Source: JACOMS01 sp051252005
Lineage (GTDB): Bacteria > Pseudomonadota > Alphaproteobacteria > Caulobacterales > Maricaulaceae
Direction of reading: 5' to 3'
Length of the DNA stretch: 64,000 bases
NCBI GenBank assembly: GCA_051252005.1
Contig: JBPOEZ010000010.1
Span: 46,599 to 110,598, forward strand
This document shows, piece after piece, positions 1-9,749 of the stretch; position 1 is the stretch's first letter; every line of letters starts with the position of its first letter. A program made the translations under genes and the position numbers. Under the pieces are notes generated by a model. It saw only the letters and a list, made by a program, of their open reading frames with translations, did no database searches and was not told where the DNA came from.

Positions 1-1
1 C

Positions 2-1312
2 ATGCCGCCCATGATTTTAGGGCTTGCCACCATACTCGCTTTCTTCTGGGGACTGGCCGGATGGGTCTACGCGCGGTTCTTTGGCCATAGCTGGCTTCGC
101 TGGATCGGTCTTGCGGGACTGTTGACATTAGCTGAATTTGCCCGGGGTCATGTCCTAACCGGATTTCCATGGGGGCTTCCCGGTTATATATTTGAAGGCG
201 GAGGCGCAATGTCGCAACTCGCGGCCTTTATCGGCATTTACGGGCTCACATATCTCGTCTTCCTCGTCAGCGCGTTTCTAGCCGCCTATATTACCGCTGA
301 CCGCCATATGACGGCGCTCGTCAGCACGGTCATCTTTCTCGGCACTTTGTCCATAGCCGGTTATTCTAGACTTGGCTCCGCTCAGATTGACCACGTAGAC
401 GATGTTAAAATCCGCATTGTTCAAGTTCCATTTTCTCAAAAGGATAAATTTGAACGCGATAGTTCGGTCGCCATCGTCAACGATTTCATACGCCTGAGCA
501 TCGAACCAGGCCTCGAAAATATAACCCATGTTGTGTGGCCTGAAGGCGCTGTTGTCGGCATGGCAATCGACAATCAACCCTTGCTCGACGCGATGGGAGA
601 TGCCCTCACCTACCAAAACCCAGCAACACCGCCTTATTGGCTGATTAACTCGCTGCGCACCGAAATACATCCCACCCCAAACGGCCCGCCGAAAGAACAT
701 TATTATAATACATCAGCCGCAATTAAATACGACAAGACCGGACGCCCCAGCATCATGGCGCTGAATGATAAATACCGTCTTGTGCCGTTTGGCGAATTTA
801 TTCCAGGCGGTGAGCCCATGGAAAAATTTGGATCAAAAACACTGTCCACAAGCCTTGCCTCTATTACACCCGCGCCGAAAAAGAAGTTGGCTTCGTTCCC
901 TGGCCTCCCCAAAGTCAGCCCCCAGATTTGCTACGAAATTATATTTTCCCGCCTTACGCCGCGCCCAAAGGGCGAAGCGCGCGCGGAATGGATTTTAAAC
1001 CAATCAAATGATGCTTGGTACGGGCGTTCTATCGGCCCAGCCCAACACGCTAATATTGCCCGTTACCGCGCTATAGAAGAAGGCATTCCTGTTCTCAGGT
1101 CGGCCTCAAACGGGGTCTCTGGCGTCATCGATCCTTATGGCCGTTTTGAAGCCCGAATTAATCCGCGGGAACGCGGCGTTCTTGATGTAAATTTGCCCAA
1201 ACCCCTACCCCGTTCGTATTTACTTAAATATCACAATGGTTTTCTATTCTTGATAATATTGTTAATTACAGGTACATCCGCCATAAGCAGCCGATCAAAA
1301 GAGCAGCTTTAA
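2..1312 (+). CDS. lnt: Apolipoprotein N-acyltransferase, 5' end outside the window
   Basis: Lnt adds the third acyl chain to the N-terminal cysteine of lipoproteins in the inner membrane. What is visible is 436 residues, against about 500-540 for the family, and the frame is open to the window edge, so the first membrane helices are missing. Hydrophobic helices fill residues 1-115, followed by a nitrilase-type catalytic domain. That domain carries VVWPEGAVV (catalytic Glu), DKYRLVPFGEFIP (catalytic Lys region), ICYEIIFS (catalytic Cys) and NQSNDAWYG. A last membrane helix lies at the C-terminus. The ATG at position 2 is probably internal. The gene matters here because several lipoproteins are encoded further on (the FGE-like protein, MsrA, two outer-membrane efflux proteins, an M13 peptidase). 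The family call is firm; only the start is unknown. Confidence 0.95.
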   Translation: MPPMILGLATILAFFWGLAGWVYARFFGHSWLRWIGLAGLLTLAEFARGHVLTGFPWGLPGYIFEGGGAMSQLAAFIGIYGLTYLVFLVSAFLAAYITADRHMTALVSTVIFLGTLSIAGYSRLGSAQIDHVDDVKIRIVQVPFSQKDKFERDSSVAIVNDFIRLSIEPGLENITHVVWPEGAVVGMAIDNQPLLDAMGDALTYQNPATPPYWLINSLRTEIHPTPNGPPKEHYYNTSAAIKYDKTGRPSIMALNDKYRLVPFGEFIPGGEPMEKFGSKTLSTSLASITPAPKKKLASFPGLPKVSPQICYEIIFSRLTPRPKGEARAEWILNQSNDAWYGRSIGPAQHANIARYRAIEEGIPVLRSASNGVSGVIDPYGRFEARINPRERGVLDVNLPKPLPRSYLLKYHNGFLFLIILLITGTSAISSRSKEQL

Positions 1313-1362
1313 GACACATAACTATGGTAGAACCGCTTTGGTAAAGCCAAAAGTTCTCGGAA

Positions 1363-1806
1363 ATGACAATAATAATGCCATCCATGCATGCGCCGCGTTC
1401 CGCAAGTCCTATCGACACACATGTCGGCACGCGTATACGTTTGCGGCGTCAAATCTTGAAAATGAGCCAAGATAAACTCGGAGACAGTCTCGGGGTCACC
1501 TTTCAGCAAGTTCAAAAATATGAACGCGGAGCCAACCGTGTTGGCGCTGGCCGCCTTTGGGATCTCTCTAAAATCCTCGACGTGCCTGTTAGTTTTTTCT
1601 TTGAAGGTCTCGACGGCGCTGTGCACGAAGACAGTATGGCCGAAGATGACCAGACTCCGATTGTCTATGACTTCATCAATAGCCCTGACGGCGTGTCGCT
1701 TGCAAAAGCAGTCTCTCGCATTAAAAGCAAAGCCGTTCGCCGCCAAATATTAGAACTCGCGCGTTCCCTTGCCGACAATCAAGACGAAGACGAGACGACG
1801 GAATAG
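1363..1806 (+). CDS. XRE/Cro-family helix-turn-helix regulator
   Basis: A 147-residue DNA-binding protein. Residues about 20-80 form an XRE helix-turn-helix, with RIRLRRQILKMSQDKLGD followed by VTFQQVQKYERGANRV, a form widespread in alphaproteobacteria. The C-terminal half is acidic and ends in a run of D and E residues. It lies 50 bases after lnt and two bases before trmB, so it is probably cotranscribed with both. From memory, in relatives such as Caulobacter a similar regulator sits between lnt and metK-trmB; metK is absent here. Two other in-frame ATGs lie at 1375 and 1384, and no strong Shine-Dalgarno separates the three. The target genes are unknown. Confidence 0.85.
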   Translation: MTIIMPSMHAPRSASPIDTHVGTRIRLRRQILKMSQDKLGDSLGVTFQQVQKYERGANRVGAGRLWDLSKILDVPVSFFFEGLDGAVHEDSMAEDDQTPIVYDFINSPDGVSLAKAVSRIKSKAVRRQILELARSLADNQDEDETTE

Positions 1807-1808
1807 TC

Positions 1809-2486
1809 ATGACACACGCCCCGTTACAACCCGGACGCCCGCGCCTTTATGGACGCGCAAAAGGCCGCCCGCTAAGATCAAACCATCAAGCCTTGATGGA
1901 CGAACTCTACCCCCAAATTCAAATCGGTAAAAACCCGCTGGAGGGCTTAGAGAGTTTTGAAGAGGTTTGGTTTGAAATCGGTTTCGGCGGATCAGAGCAT
2001 TTAATCTGGCAAGCCCAGCATAATCCAACTGTAGCGACCCTTGGCGCGGAGCCATTCTTGAACGGCGTGGCCAAAGCTGTCGCGGGTGTTGATGAGCACG
2101 ACCTTTCAAATGTTCGCCTTCATCAAGGCGACGCCCGTGACGTCATGGATAGTTTGCCCGATAATAGCCTGTCTTGTTTATTTGTGCTTTTTCCAGACCC
2201 ATGGCCAAAAGCGCGCCACAATAAACGACGCATCATTACGCCGGAATTCCTAAAAGAAGTCCATCGCATACTAAAACCGGGCGGGCGGTTTCGCTTCGCC
2301 AGCGATATTATTGATTATGTAGATTGGACGGTAACCCGCGTTGAAGCCCATGGCGGTTTCGTCTGGCCAGCCAAGCAAAAAGATGACTGGCGCAAGCGCC
2401 CAGATGATTGGCCCGGTACGCGCTACGAAGCCAAGGCCATTCGCGAAGGGCGTTCCTGTCATTATTTCGAGTTTATAAATAACTAA
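1809..2486 (+). CDS. trmB: tRNA (guanine-N7-)-methyltransferase
   Basis: TrmB transfers a methyl group from S-adenosylmethionine to N7 of G46 in the variable loop of tRNAs. The 225-residue protein shows the family features in order: FEIGFGGSEHL (SAM-binding glycine motif, about residue 56), DARDVMDSLPDNSL, FPDPWPKARHNKRRI (signature with the catalytic Asp), and a C-terminal GTRYEAKA followed by GRSCHYFEF. The length is normal. It begins two bases after the XRE regulator stop, which suggests translational coupling in the lnt-XRE-trmB unit. Assignment is secure. Confidence 0.95.
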   Translation: MTHAPLQPGRPRLYGRAKGRPLRSNHQALMDELYPQIQIGKNPLEGLESFEEVWFEIGFGGSEHLIWQAQHNPTVATLGAEPFLNGVAKAVAGVDEHDLSNVRLHQGDARDVMDSLPDNSLSCLFVLFPDPWPKARHNKRRIITPEFLKEVHRILKPGGRFRFASDIIDYVDWTVTRVEAHGGFVWPAKQKDDWRKRPDDWPGTRYEAKAIREGRSCHYFEFINN

Positions 2487-2542
2487 GCCGATGCGGCGCT
2501 GTGCCTCCTATCTCTATCGAAACGATATGATAGAGACGACGC

Positions 2543-2908
2543 ATGACTGACCTGATTATCCGCAGTAAAAAACAAGCCATGATAAATGGTATCAAAGGCG
2601 TCTGTCCGCGATGCGGCAAAGCTCCGCTCTTTCGCGCTTATCTGAAACCCGTCAGCGCCTGCGCGCATTGCCAAAAAAACTGGGAAGATGTCCGCGCAGA
2701 TGACGGTCCCGCTTGGGCCACCATAATAATCACAGGGCATTTACTCGCCCCGCTTTTTCATTTTCTGGCGTTCAAGGCCCAATTACCCGGCTGGGCACCG
2801 GGGCTAATACTGGTCGCAACCGGCATCATCTTAAGCCTGATCATACTCCCGCGCACCAAAGGCGCATTTATGGGACTGATCTGGGCCGGTGATATGCCGA
2901 CTTCCTAA
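2543..2908 (+). CDS. DUF983 family small membrane protein
   Basis: A 121-residue protein of unknown function. The N-terminus has a zinc-ribbon-like pair, CPRCGKAPLF near residue 21 and CAHC near residue 38. Two hydrophobic helices follow, about residues 58-76 and 82-103. This layout matches DUF983, found mainly in alphaproteobacteria and often near cytochrome oxidase or heme genes; neither is seen in this window. It is 56 bases after trmB and converges tail to tail with gltB, with only three bases between the stops. No function can be assigned. Confidence 0.8.
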   Translation: MTDLIIRSKKQAMINGIKGVCPRCGKAPLFRAYLKPVSACAHCQKNWEDVRADDGPAWATIIITGHLLAPLFHFLAFKAQLPGWAPGLILVATGIILSLIILPRTKGAFMGLIWAGDMPTS

Positions 2909-2911
2909 GTT

Positions 2912-5900
2912 TTAAGCCGCGTCCTGCAAGGGGTGCTTCAGACGGGATAGCATTTCTTTTGGCACGATTTGCCAGAAATGCTGCCGCGCATGCTCCCATT
3001 CCAAGAGGATTTTTGCCGAGAACTCTGATCCGGTTTCACTCGCGTGGCGCTGGATTAAAGCTTTGCACTGCTCTTCCCAATGCGCGCCGCCAAAGCGTTG
3101 CCAAATGACACTATCGGGATTGACCGCTTTTTCGAACACATTGGTCTCGTCGTAAACATAGGCCATGCCGCCCGTCATACCCGCGCCGAAATTGTCGCCA
3201 ACAGCGCCGAGCATGACCACAGTCCCGCCGGTCATATATTCACAGCCATTGGTGCCGCAACCTTCGGTCACAGCGCTCGCGCCGCTATTACGAACCGCGA
3301 ACCGTTCACCCGCGCGGCCAGCCGCAAGAAGCGTTCCTTTGGTAGCCCCGTAGAGACAGGTATTTCCGATAATCGCGGAAAGATGAGAATCAATCATGGA
3401 ACGGCCTTGAGGCGAGACAATAATCTCAGCCCCAGAAAGTCCTTTGCCGACATAATCATTCGAGTCGCCGTCAACCACAATCCGAAGGCCCGTCATACCA
3501 AACGCGCCGAGAGATTGCCCTGCCGAGCCGCGCAGACGCACGGTTAAATGTCCGTCGGGCAGGCCTTCCGCGCCGAAGCGTTTATAGATATGCGAGCTCG
3601 TCCGCGTTCCCACGGCGCGGTGCGTATTTTGCACAGTATAGGTTAGCTGGATTTTTTCGCGCCGCTCAAAGAGCTGCGCCGCATCTGCTATGATCGAGAT
3701 ATCAAGCGTGTCCGGCACTTCAACGCGCTCGCTCCGCGAGTCGACAACGGGCTTATTGTCTACCCGAGCCAAAATTGGGTTAAGGTCGAGGTCATCCAAA
3801 TGCTCAGCGCCGCGTGAAACCTGCGTGATAAGATCCGTGCGGCCGATAACGTCTTCTAGGCGTTCAATACCAAGTTCGGCCAAAATCTCTCTGACCTCTT
3901 CCGCGATAAACGTCATCAGGCTGATGACTTTTTCCGGTGTGCCTGTGAATTTCTCGCGAAGGCGCGGGTCTTGAACGCACACGCCAACGGGGCATGTATT
4001 GGAATGGCATTGACGCACCATGATGCAGCCCATCGCCACCAAAGACAAAGTCCCGATGCCGTATTCTTCCGCGCCCAGCATCGCCGCAATGACAATATCG
4101 CGGCCAGTTTTAAGGCCGCCGTCTGTGCGCAATGTAATTTTATCGCGAAGATTATTTAGCGTCAAAATCTGGTGCGCTTCGGACAAGCCAAGCTCCCACG
4201 GAATACCCGCATATTTCAGCGATGTATTCGCGGATGCGCCCGTCCCGCCATTATGACCCGCAATTAAAATCGTGTCCGCTTTGGCTTTGGCTACGCCCGC
4301 AGCGATTGTCCCGACGCCAGACGAGGCAACAAGTTTGACAGCGACCCGCGCGATTGGGTTAATCTGTTTGAGATCATAGATAAGCTGCGCCAAATCTTCG
4401 ATTGAATAAATATCGTGGTGCGGCGGAGGCGAAATGAGCGTCACGCCCGGTGTGGCGTTCCGGAATTTTGCGATCATTTCCGTGACTTTAAAGCCCGGAA
4501 GTTGCCCGCCTTCGCCCGGCTTAGCGCCTTGCGCGACTTTAATTTCAATCTCGCGGCACTGATTGAGATATTCCGCTGTCACGCCGAAACGGCCAGAGGC
4601 GATTTGTTTCACTGCAGAGTTTGGATTATCGCCATTAGGCAGCGGCACATAACGCGCGCGGTCTTCGCCGCCCTCGCCAGACACCGACTTTGCGCCGATC
4701 CGGTTCATAGCGATATTGAGCGTGCCGTGCGCTTCGGGGGAGAGAGCGCCTAGCGACATGCCGGGCGTACAGAAACGGCGGCGGATTTCATTGACGCTTT
4801 GAACGTTGCGAAGCGGGATCGCTTTGCCGTCAGGAATAATGTCGAGCAAATCTCTGATTTGGATCGGCGCGGCGTCGTTAAGCGTCTTGGCGTATTTCTT
4901 ATACAGCTCATAATCCTCGCGGGTCACAGCTTCCTGTAACATGTGGATCATCTCGGCCTTATAAGCATGGCGTTCGCCTTTCGCGCGGACGCGGTAAAGC
5001 CCGCCAACAGGCAGAACAACAGCGCCGCCGTCATAGGCTTTTTCATGAACATCGAGCAGCTTTTTCTCAAGACCTGAAAGACCGATTCCAGAAATGCGGC
5101 TCGTCATGCCCGGGAAGAACATGCCGACAAGCGTCCGTGACAAGCCCAGCGCTTCAAAGTTTAATCCGCCGCGATAGGACGAAATAACCGAGATACCCAT
5201 TTTGGAAATGATCTTTAAAAGTCCGCCCTCAATCGCGCCCTTATATTGGGCTACGGCTTCATCGGCGCTCATATCAAGGAGGCCGCGATTGACACGGTCA
5301 ATGAGGGAGTCCTGCGCCATATAAGCGTTAACTGCCGTCGCGCCGCAGCCGATGAGAACCGCAAAATAATGAGTATCTAAACATTCTGCGCTTCGGACAA
5401 TAATGGAACAAGACGAGCGAAGTCCTCGGTCAGCGAGCTGCGCTTGCACGCCGCCAATACATAAGATCATAGGCGCGGACGCACGCGTTTCGCTGACAAA
5501 TTCATCGGTCAAGACAATGCTTTCATAGCCGTCATTGACGGCCTTTTCAGCCTCAACGCGAATACGGCGCAGCGCGTCGCGCAAAGCAAGACCTGCAACG
5601 GCTCCAGCTTTTGGGCGTTCAAACGTGCAGTCAATAATATGCGTTTTCAATTCCGGCATAGCGATGAAGCGCTCATACATCCCGTTGGTCATAACGGGAC
5701 TTTCGAGCACAAGCATTTCTTTGGTCTGAACTTCCCCTTCAGCTAAGATGTTGCGCAAATTACGGAACCGCGTTTTGAGACCCATAACGCGGGTTTCGCG
5801 AAGCGGATCAATCGGCGGGTTCGTGACCTGCGAAAAGTTCTGCCGGAAGAAGTGCGATAAGGGCCGATAAATATCAGAGAGAACGGCGAGCGGTGTATCA

Positions 5901-7423
5901 TCGCCCATAGAGCCAATAGACTCTTTTCCTGTCTCAGCCATGGGGGCCAGAATTAATTCCATATCTTCGAGGGTTTGCCCGCAAGAGACTTGGCGGCGGC
6001 GCAGCGCGTCGCCCGTTAAGGCCGCTTCAGGTTCAGGGCCGGATAGCCGCTCATCAAGATCGACAACCTTTTCAAGCCAGCGCGCATAAGGTTTGTCTTT
6101 GGACATATAGTCAAGAATTTCAGACGAGTGATAAAACTTTCCTTCGTCAAGATCGACAGCGATTTGGCGTCCTGGTTTAATGGAGCCTTTTTTGACGATC
6201 TTATTTTCGGGCAAGGGACACATGCCGGTTTCTGAACCGACGGCCAAGATATCATCAGAGGTTATGGCGTAGCGCAAAGGCCGAAGACCATTTCTATCAA
6301 GGCCCGCCATGCACCAACGGCCATCATAGGCCGCAATCGCAGCGGGGCCGTCCCATGGCTCCATCACGCCGTTTGAATATTGATAAAGGGAACGCCATTC
6401 CTCTTTCATCAAATCACCGCGTTTGGAATAGGCTTCCGGTATAAGGAGTGTCTTCGCAAGAGGGGCCGGACGCCCCGCACGCACGAGGAGTTCAAAAACG
6501 GCATCCAAAGCCGCTGAGTCAGAACTGCCCTTTTGAATGACGGGCTGCACATCTTTCGCCCGCTTTTTAAAGGCATTACTGGCCATTTTTATTTCATGAC
6601 TTCGCATGAAATTTGTATTGGCCTTTACGGTATTAATTTCGCCGTTATGGGCAATCATGCGGAAGGGCTGTGCGAGCCACCACTGCGGGAATGTATTGGT
6701 CGAGTAGCGCTGATGATAGATAGCGGCGCGAGAAATGAACCGTTCATCCGTCAGGTCAGGATAAAAGACATCAATGTCTTCAGCGAGGAACATACCCTTA
6801 TAGATCATGGTCTGGACGGATAATGAGCACACATAAAAGCTCGGAATCCCCGCCGCGACGACTTGCTTTTCGATACGGCGGCGAACGATGTAAAGTTCGC
6901 GTTCGAGCTTGTCCCCTTTGCGGCCCTTGGGGTCGCGGAACATGACTTGTTCAATCGCCGGACGTGTCGCTTTGGCCTTTTCGCCGATCACATCAATATT
7001 GATCGGAACTTGACGCCAGCCGTAAATATAAAAGCCTTCACGAAGCAGTTCTGACTCGACGATTGTCCGTGCTTCTTCTTGGGCTTTAAAATCAGTGCGC
7101 GGCAGAAAGATCATGCCGACAGCGATTTTAGCGTTTCCGGCCTTATGGCCTGTACGTTCGACTTGAGCTTTAAAAAACTCTTGCGGAATATCGAGGCGGA
7201 TGCCCGCGCCGTCGCCGGTTTTTCCGTCAGCGTCTACCGCGCCTCGGTGCCAAACGTTTTTCAGCGCCTGTAAGGACATCGCAACCACGTCGCGTCGCGG
7301 CGTCCCCGTAATGCTCGCCACAAGGCCAACCCCGCAGGAGGATTTCTCGTGCGCAGGATCATAAGCGCCAGCCTCAATGAGGGCGTCGCGTTTTGCTGTG
7401 TAATCTTCAAGCCATTCGGTCAT
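2912..7423 (-). CDS. gltB: Glutamate synthase (NADPH), large subunit
   Basis: The large subunit of GOGAT takes the amide nitrogen of glutamine onto 2-oxoglutarate to give glutamate. The protein has 1503 residues, a normal length. Domains in order: a class II glutamine amidotransferase whose nucleophile is expected at Cys30 (KSSCGVGLVASI), implying removal of a 29-residue propeptide; the central domain; the FMN-binding synthase domain with GEGGEDRARY and PGEGGQLPG; the 3Fe-4S cysteines in MGCIMVRQCHSNTCPVGVC; and the C-terminal GXGXG beta-helix domain. The ATG has AAGGA seven bases upstream. It is the last gene of a gltD - GFA - gltB operon. The order is reversed from the usual gltBD and is interrupted by an unrelated gene. 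Confidence 0.97.
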   Translation of the reverse strand: MTEWLEDYTAKRDALIEAGAYDPAHEKSSCGVGLVASITGTPRRDVVAMSLQALKNVWHRGAVDADGKTGDGAGIRLDIPQEFFKAQVERTGHKAGNAKIAVGMIFLPRTDFKAQEEARTIVESELLREGFYIYGWRQVPINIDVIGEKAKATRPAIEQVMFRDPKGRKGDKLERELYIVRRRIEKQVVAAGIPSFYVCSLSVQTMIYKGMFLAEDIDVFYPDLTDERFISRAAIYHQRYSTNTFPQWWLAQPFRMIAHNGEINTVKANTNFMRSHEIKMASNAFKKRAKDVQPVIQKGSSDSAALDAVFELLVRAGRPAPLAKTLLIPEAYSKRGDLMKEEWRSLYQYSNGVMEPWDGPAAIAAYDGRWCMAGLDRNGLRPLRYAITSDDILAVGSETGMCPLPENKIVKKGSIKPGRQIAVDLDEGKFYHSSEILDYMSKDKPYARWLEKVVDLDERLSGPEPEAALTGDALRRRQVSCGQTLEDMELILAPMAETGKESIGSMGDDTPLAVLSDIYRPLSHFFRQNFSQVTNPPIDPLRETRVMGLKTRFRNLRNILAEGEVQTKEMLVLESPVMTNGMYERFIAMPELKTHIIDCTFERPKAGAVAGLALRDALRRIRVEAEKAVNDGYESIVLTDEFVSETRASAPMILCIGGVQAQLADRGLRSSCSIIVRSAECLDTHYFAVLIGCGATAVNAYMAQDSLIDRVNRGLLDMSADEAVAQYKGAIEGGLLKIISKMGISVISSYRGGLNFEALGLSRTLVGMFFPGMTSRISGIGLSGLEKKLLDVHEKAYDGGAVVLPVGGLYRVRAKGERHAYKAEMIHMLQEAVTREDYELYKKYAKTLNDAAPIQIRDLLDIIPDGKAIPLRNVQSVNEIRRRFCTPGMSLGALSPEAHGTLNIAMNRIGAKSVSGEGGEDRARYVPLPNGDNPNSAVKQIASGRFGVTAEYLNQCREIEIKVAQGAKPGEGGQLPGFKVTEMIAKFRNATPGVTLISPPPHHDIYSIEDLAQLIYDLKQINPIARVAVKLVASSGVGTIAAGVAKAKADTILIAGHNGGTGASANTSLKYAGIPWELGLSEAHQILTLNNLRDKITLRTDGGLKTGRDIVIAAMLGAEEYGIGTLSLVAMGCIMVRQCHSNTCPVGVCVQDPRLREKFTGTPEKVISLMTFIAEEVREILAELGIERLEDVIGRTDLITQVSRGAEHLDDLDLNPILARVDNKPVVDSRSERVEVPDTLDISIIADAAQLFERREKIQLTYTVQNTHRAVGTRTSSHIYKRFGAEGLPDGHLTVRLRGSAGQSLGAFGMTGLRIVVDGDSNDYVGKGLSGAEIIVSPQGRSMIDSHLSAIIGNTCLYGATKGTLLAAGRAGERFAVRNSGASAVTEGCGTNGCEYMTGGTVVMLGAVGDNFGAGMTGGMAYVYDETNVFEKAVNPDSVIWQRFGGAHWEEQCKALIQRHASETGSEFSAKILLEWEHARQHFWQIVPKEMLSRLKHPLQDAA

Positions 7424-7435
7424 CTTGATGTCCTT

Positions 7436-7849
7436 CTAGGAGTATTTCGCCAAACATTCCGCTTCGGTGAGTTTTGCAACGCCGTCTGGAATGGTTTGAT
7501 AAGAGGCGCAATTATCAACGAAAATATGCGCGTCGAGTGTAAGGTGGGGTGTATCGTCCAGAGCGCCGAGACTAATATCCATAAAGGCGGGGTTCGCCTT
7601 GAGCCGCCAAAAAAGACTGGAGCCGCAATTTTCGCAAAAGCCGCGCTCGGCTTTTTCGGAAGCCGAAAACCAGCGCAAGCCGTCTTCTTTTGTCAGGGTA
7701 AGCTCGCCTTGGATTTCGGCGCTATGAAAAGCGCCGCCGCCATTTTGCACGCGGCACATACGGCAATAGCAGGCCGAAGTTCGGGTAATACTGCCCGACG
7801 CTTCAAACACAACCTGCCCGCAAAGGCATTGTCCGGAAAGGTCCGCCAT
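7436..7849 (-). CDS. GFA/CENP-V family zinc protein
   Basis: A 137-residue protein of the glutathione-dependent formaldehyde-activating enzyme (GFA)/CENP-V fold. The zinc-binding cysteines are typical: GQCLCGQV near residue 8, CYCRMCRVQNGG near residue 28, and FCENCGSSLFW near residue 71. Members are annotated as formaldehyde-glutathione adduct enzymes, but most have no demonstrated activity. It lies between gltD (four bases) and gltB (12 bases) on the same strand and must be part of that transcript. That position is unusual and gives no obvious hint of function. HutG releases formate elsewhere in the window, but no direct link to one-carbon metabolism is visible. Confidence 0.85.
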   Translation of the reverse strand: MADLSGQCLCGQVVFEASGSITRTSACYCRMCRVQNGGGAFHSAEIQGELTLTKEDGLRWFSASEKAERGFCENCGSSLFWRLKANPAFMDISLGALDDTPHLTLDAHIFVDNCASYQTIPDGVAKLTEAECLAKYS

Positions 7850-7853
7850 GCTC

Positions 7854-9281
7854 TTACTCAGCGGCCTGCAAAGCGGCAGCTTCTAACAGCGCTTTCAAAT
7901 ATTTATGCATATGCTCCGCCGCGTCGCGGCCTTCGCGGATTGCCCAAACAACAAGGCTAGCGCCGCGCGAAATATCGCCAGCCGCATAAACGCCCGGAAG
8001 ATTAGTTTCGTAGGTCACAGGATTGACTTTAATTGTGCCCCAACGTGTCAGTCCCAGCTGGTCGCTCATATTTTCCATGTTCTCCGGCGAAAATCCGAGC
8101 GCCTTAATGACTAGGTCTGCTTTGACGTCAAAGTCTCCGCCATCAATGGGTTCTGGGCTTTGGCGGCCTGACATATCCTTTGCGCCGAGACGCATTCTGT
8201 CCGCTCTGACGGCGCTAACCGTGCCGCCTTCGTCGTGAATAGCTTTCGGCGCGGCAAGCCATTCAAAGACAACGCCTTCTTCTTGCGCGTTTTCTGTTTC
8301 GCGGCGCGAGCCGGGCATATTGGCGTGGTCACGGCGGTAAAGACAGGTCACAGATTTTGCGCCTTGGCGAACCGCTGTGCGGACACAATCCATCGCCGTG
8401 TCGCCGCCGCCAATAACAACAACGTCTTTGCCTTCTGCGGTTGGGCCCTCGACTGCGTCGCCAAGCCCTCTGCGGTTACTCTCAATAAGGTAAGGCAGTG
8501 CGGGCATGACGCCTTCGGCCCCAGAACCGGGACAGTTTAAATCTCTGGCAGAATAGACTCCCGTCGCCATCAAAACAGATTGGTGTTTTTCGCGCAGCTT
8601 TTTAAAGCTAATATCAACGCCGACATCACAGCTCAAAACAAATTCAATACCGCCGTCGATAAGGCGTTGCGTCCGGCGTTCGACGATTTCTTTTTCAAGT
8701 TTAAAGTTTGGAATACCGTAAATCAGCAAGCCGCCCGCGCGGTCATGACGGTCATAGACCGTAACTTGCCAGCCCTTTTTGCGAAGCTCTTCTGCGGCGG
8801 CCAGCCCTGCGGGGCCTGCCCCGATAATGCCAACCGATAAGGGCAGTTCGCGGCGCGGCGCTATGGGCTCCACCCAGCCTTCTTGCCACGCTTTATCTGT
8901 GAGGTAACGCTCAACCGATCCGATGGTGACAGTGCCGTGCCCAGACTGCTCAATGACACATGAGCCTTCGCAGAGACGGTCTTGCGGACAAATCCGGCCG
9001 CAAATTTCCGGCATAGAATTTGTTGCTGCCGAGACGCGGTACGCTTCTTCTGTGCGGCCCTCTGCGGTCAGTTTCAGCCAATCAGGAATATTGTTTTCGA
9101 GAGGGCAATGGTTTTGGCAAAACGGTACGCCGCACTGCGAACAGCGCGAAGCCTGCTCTTCGGCCTTCACCGCAATATAATCGCCATAAATTTCAATGAA
9201 GTCGTCCCGTCTTTCCTCCGCCGGTCTTTTTTCCGGCATAGATCGATCAGTGTCCACAAATTGTAGCATGCGTGTTGGCAT
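7854..9281 (-). CDS. gltD: Glutamate synthase (NADPH), small subunit
   Basis: The small subunit passes electrons from NADPH through FAD and Fe-S clusters to GltB. The protein has 475 residues. The N-terminal cluster cysteines are CSQCGVPFCQNHCPL near residue 50 and CGRICPQDRLCEGSC near residue 95. The FAD site is IGAGPAGLAAAEEL and the NADPH site is VVVIGGGDTAMDC. A TTG twelve bases upstream is also in frame, but the ATG at 9281 is preferred because GGAG lies six bases before it and the protein then begins like other GltD proteins. It is the first gene of the operon, so nitrogen-dependent control would act in the 9282-9749 gap. Confidence 0.95.
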   Translation of the reverse strand: MPTRMLQFVDTDRSMPEKRPAEERRDDFIEIYGDYIAVKAEEQASRCSQCGVPFCQNHCPLENNIPDWLKLTAEGRTEEAYRVSAATNSMPEICGRICPQDRLCEGSCVIEQSGHGTVTIGSVERYLTDKAWQEGWVEPIAPRRELPLSVGIIGAGPAGLAAAEELRKKGWQVTVYDRHDRAGGLLIYGIPNFKLEKEIVERRTQRLIDGGIEFVLSCDVGVDISFKKLREKHQSVLMATGVYSARDLNCPGSGAEGVMPALPYLIESNRRGLGDAVEGPTAEGKDVVVIGGGDTAMDCVRTAVRQGAKSVTCLYRRDHANMPGSRRETENAQEEGVVFEWLAAPKAIHDEGGTVSAVRADRMRLGAKDMSGRQSPEPIDGGDFDVKADLVIKALGFSPENMENMSDQLGLTRWGTIKVNPVTYETNLPGVYAAGDISRGASLVVWAIREGRDAAEHMHKYLKALLEAAALQAAE

Positions 9282-9749
9282 GACAAACTCCAAAATAACG
9301 GGATGATGACACGAAGCTCACGTTCGCGCCTTTCCAGCGCTACTATACAAAGGCATGAACACACGGTCAAAAGGCACAAAGTTACGGAAATTTTCATTTG
9401 AGCAGAAATTACTGCCTGAAAACGATTGAATATGACACGCCCCTCACCAAGAGCTAGCATAGATTGAAATATTTACCTGAAACAGATAGATTTTTAACTC
9501 TCAAAGATGCGACAATCTGTCATCACAGCACAGTGAGTCGAGAAAACAATATAACTCTGATAACCATAAGTAACTGAAATAGTTATGTAAAAAATGGAAA
9601 TTTAGGAAATTATCGAAGAAATTCCGAGTCAAATAACTGCGACGTTTTGTCAAGTCTCAATAAAAATTGCGATTATGTCAAAGCTGAACCTCTCTCAAGC
9701 CAACAAAAAACTAACGCCTTGGTAAGGCCTTCTGCGCTAATTCATACTC
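9282..9749. other. AT-rich divergent intergenic region, gltD / uppP
   Basis: A 468-base stretch with no convincing gene, clearly richer in A+T than its flanks. It must hold the promoters of gltD (leftward) and uppP (rightward). GANTC methylation sites occur as GAGTC near 9536 and 9627. A short dyad, TAACT-N5-AGTTA, lies near 9571-9585. I looked for a sigma-54 promoter (GG-N10-GC type) and a clear NtrC dyad and saw neither. No small RNA or riboswitch fold was recognised. Confidence 0.5.

Noticed and set aside
2912..7423. Several open frames antisense to gltB, such as 3080-3547 and 6533-6823
   Set aside because: They lie opposite a certain gene, have no recognisable domain and follow its codon pattern in shadow.
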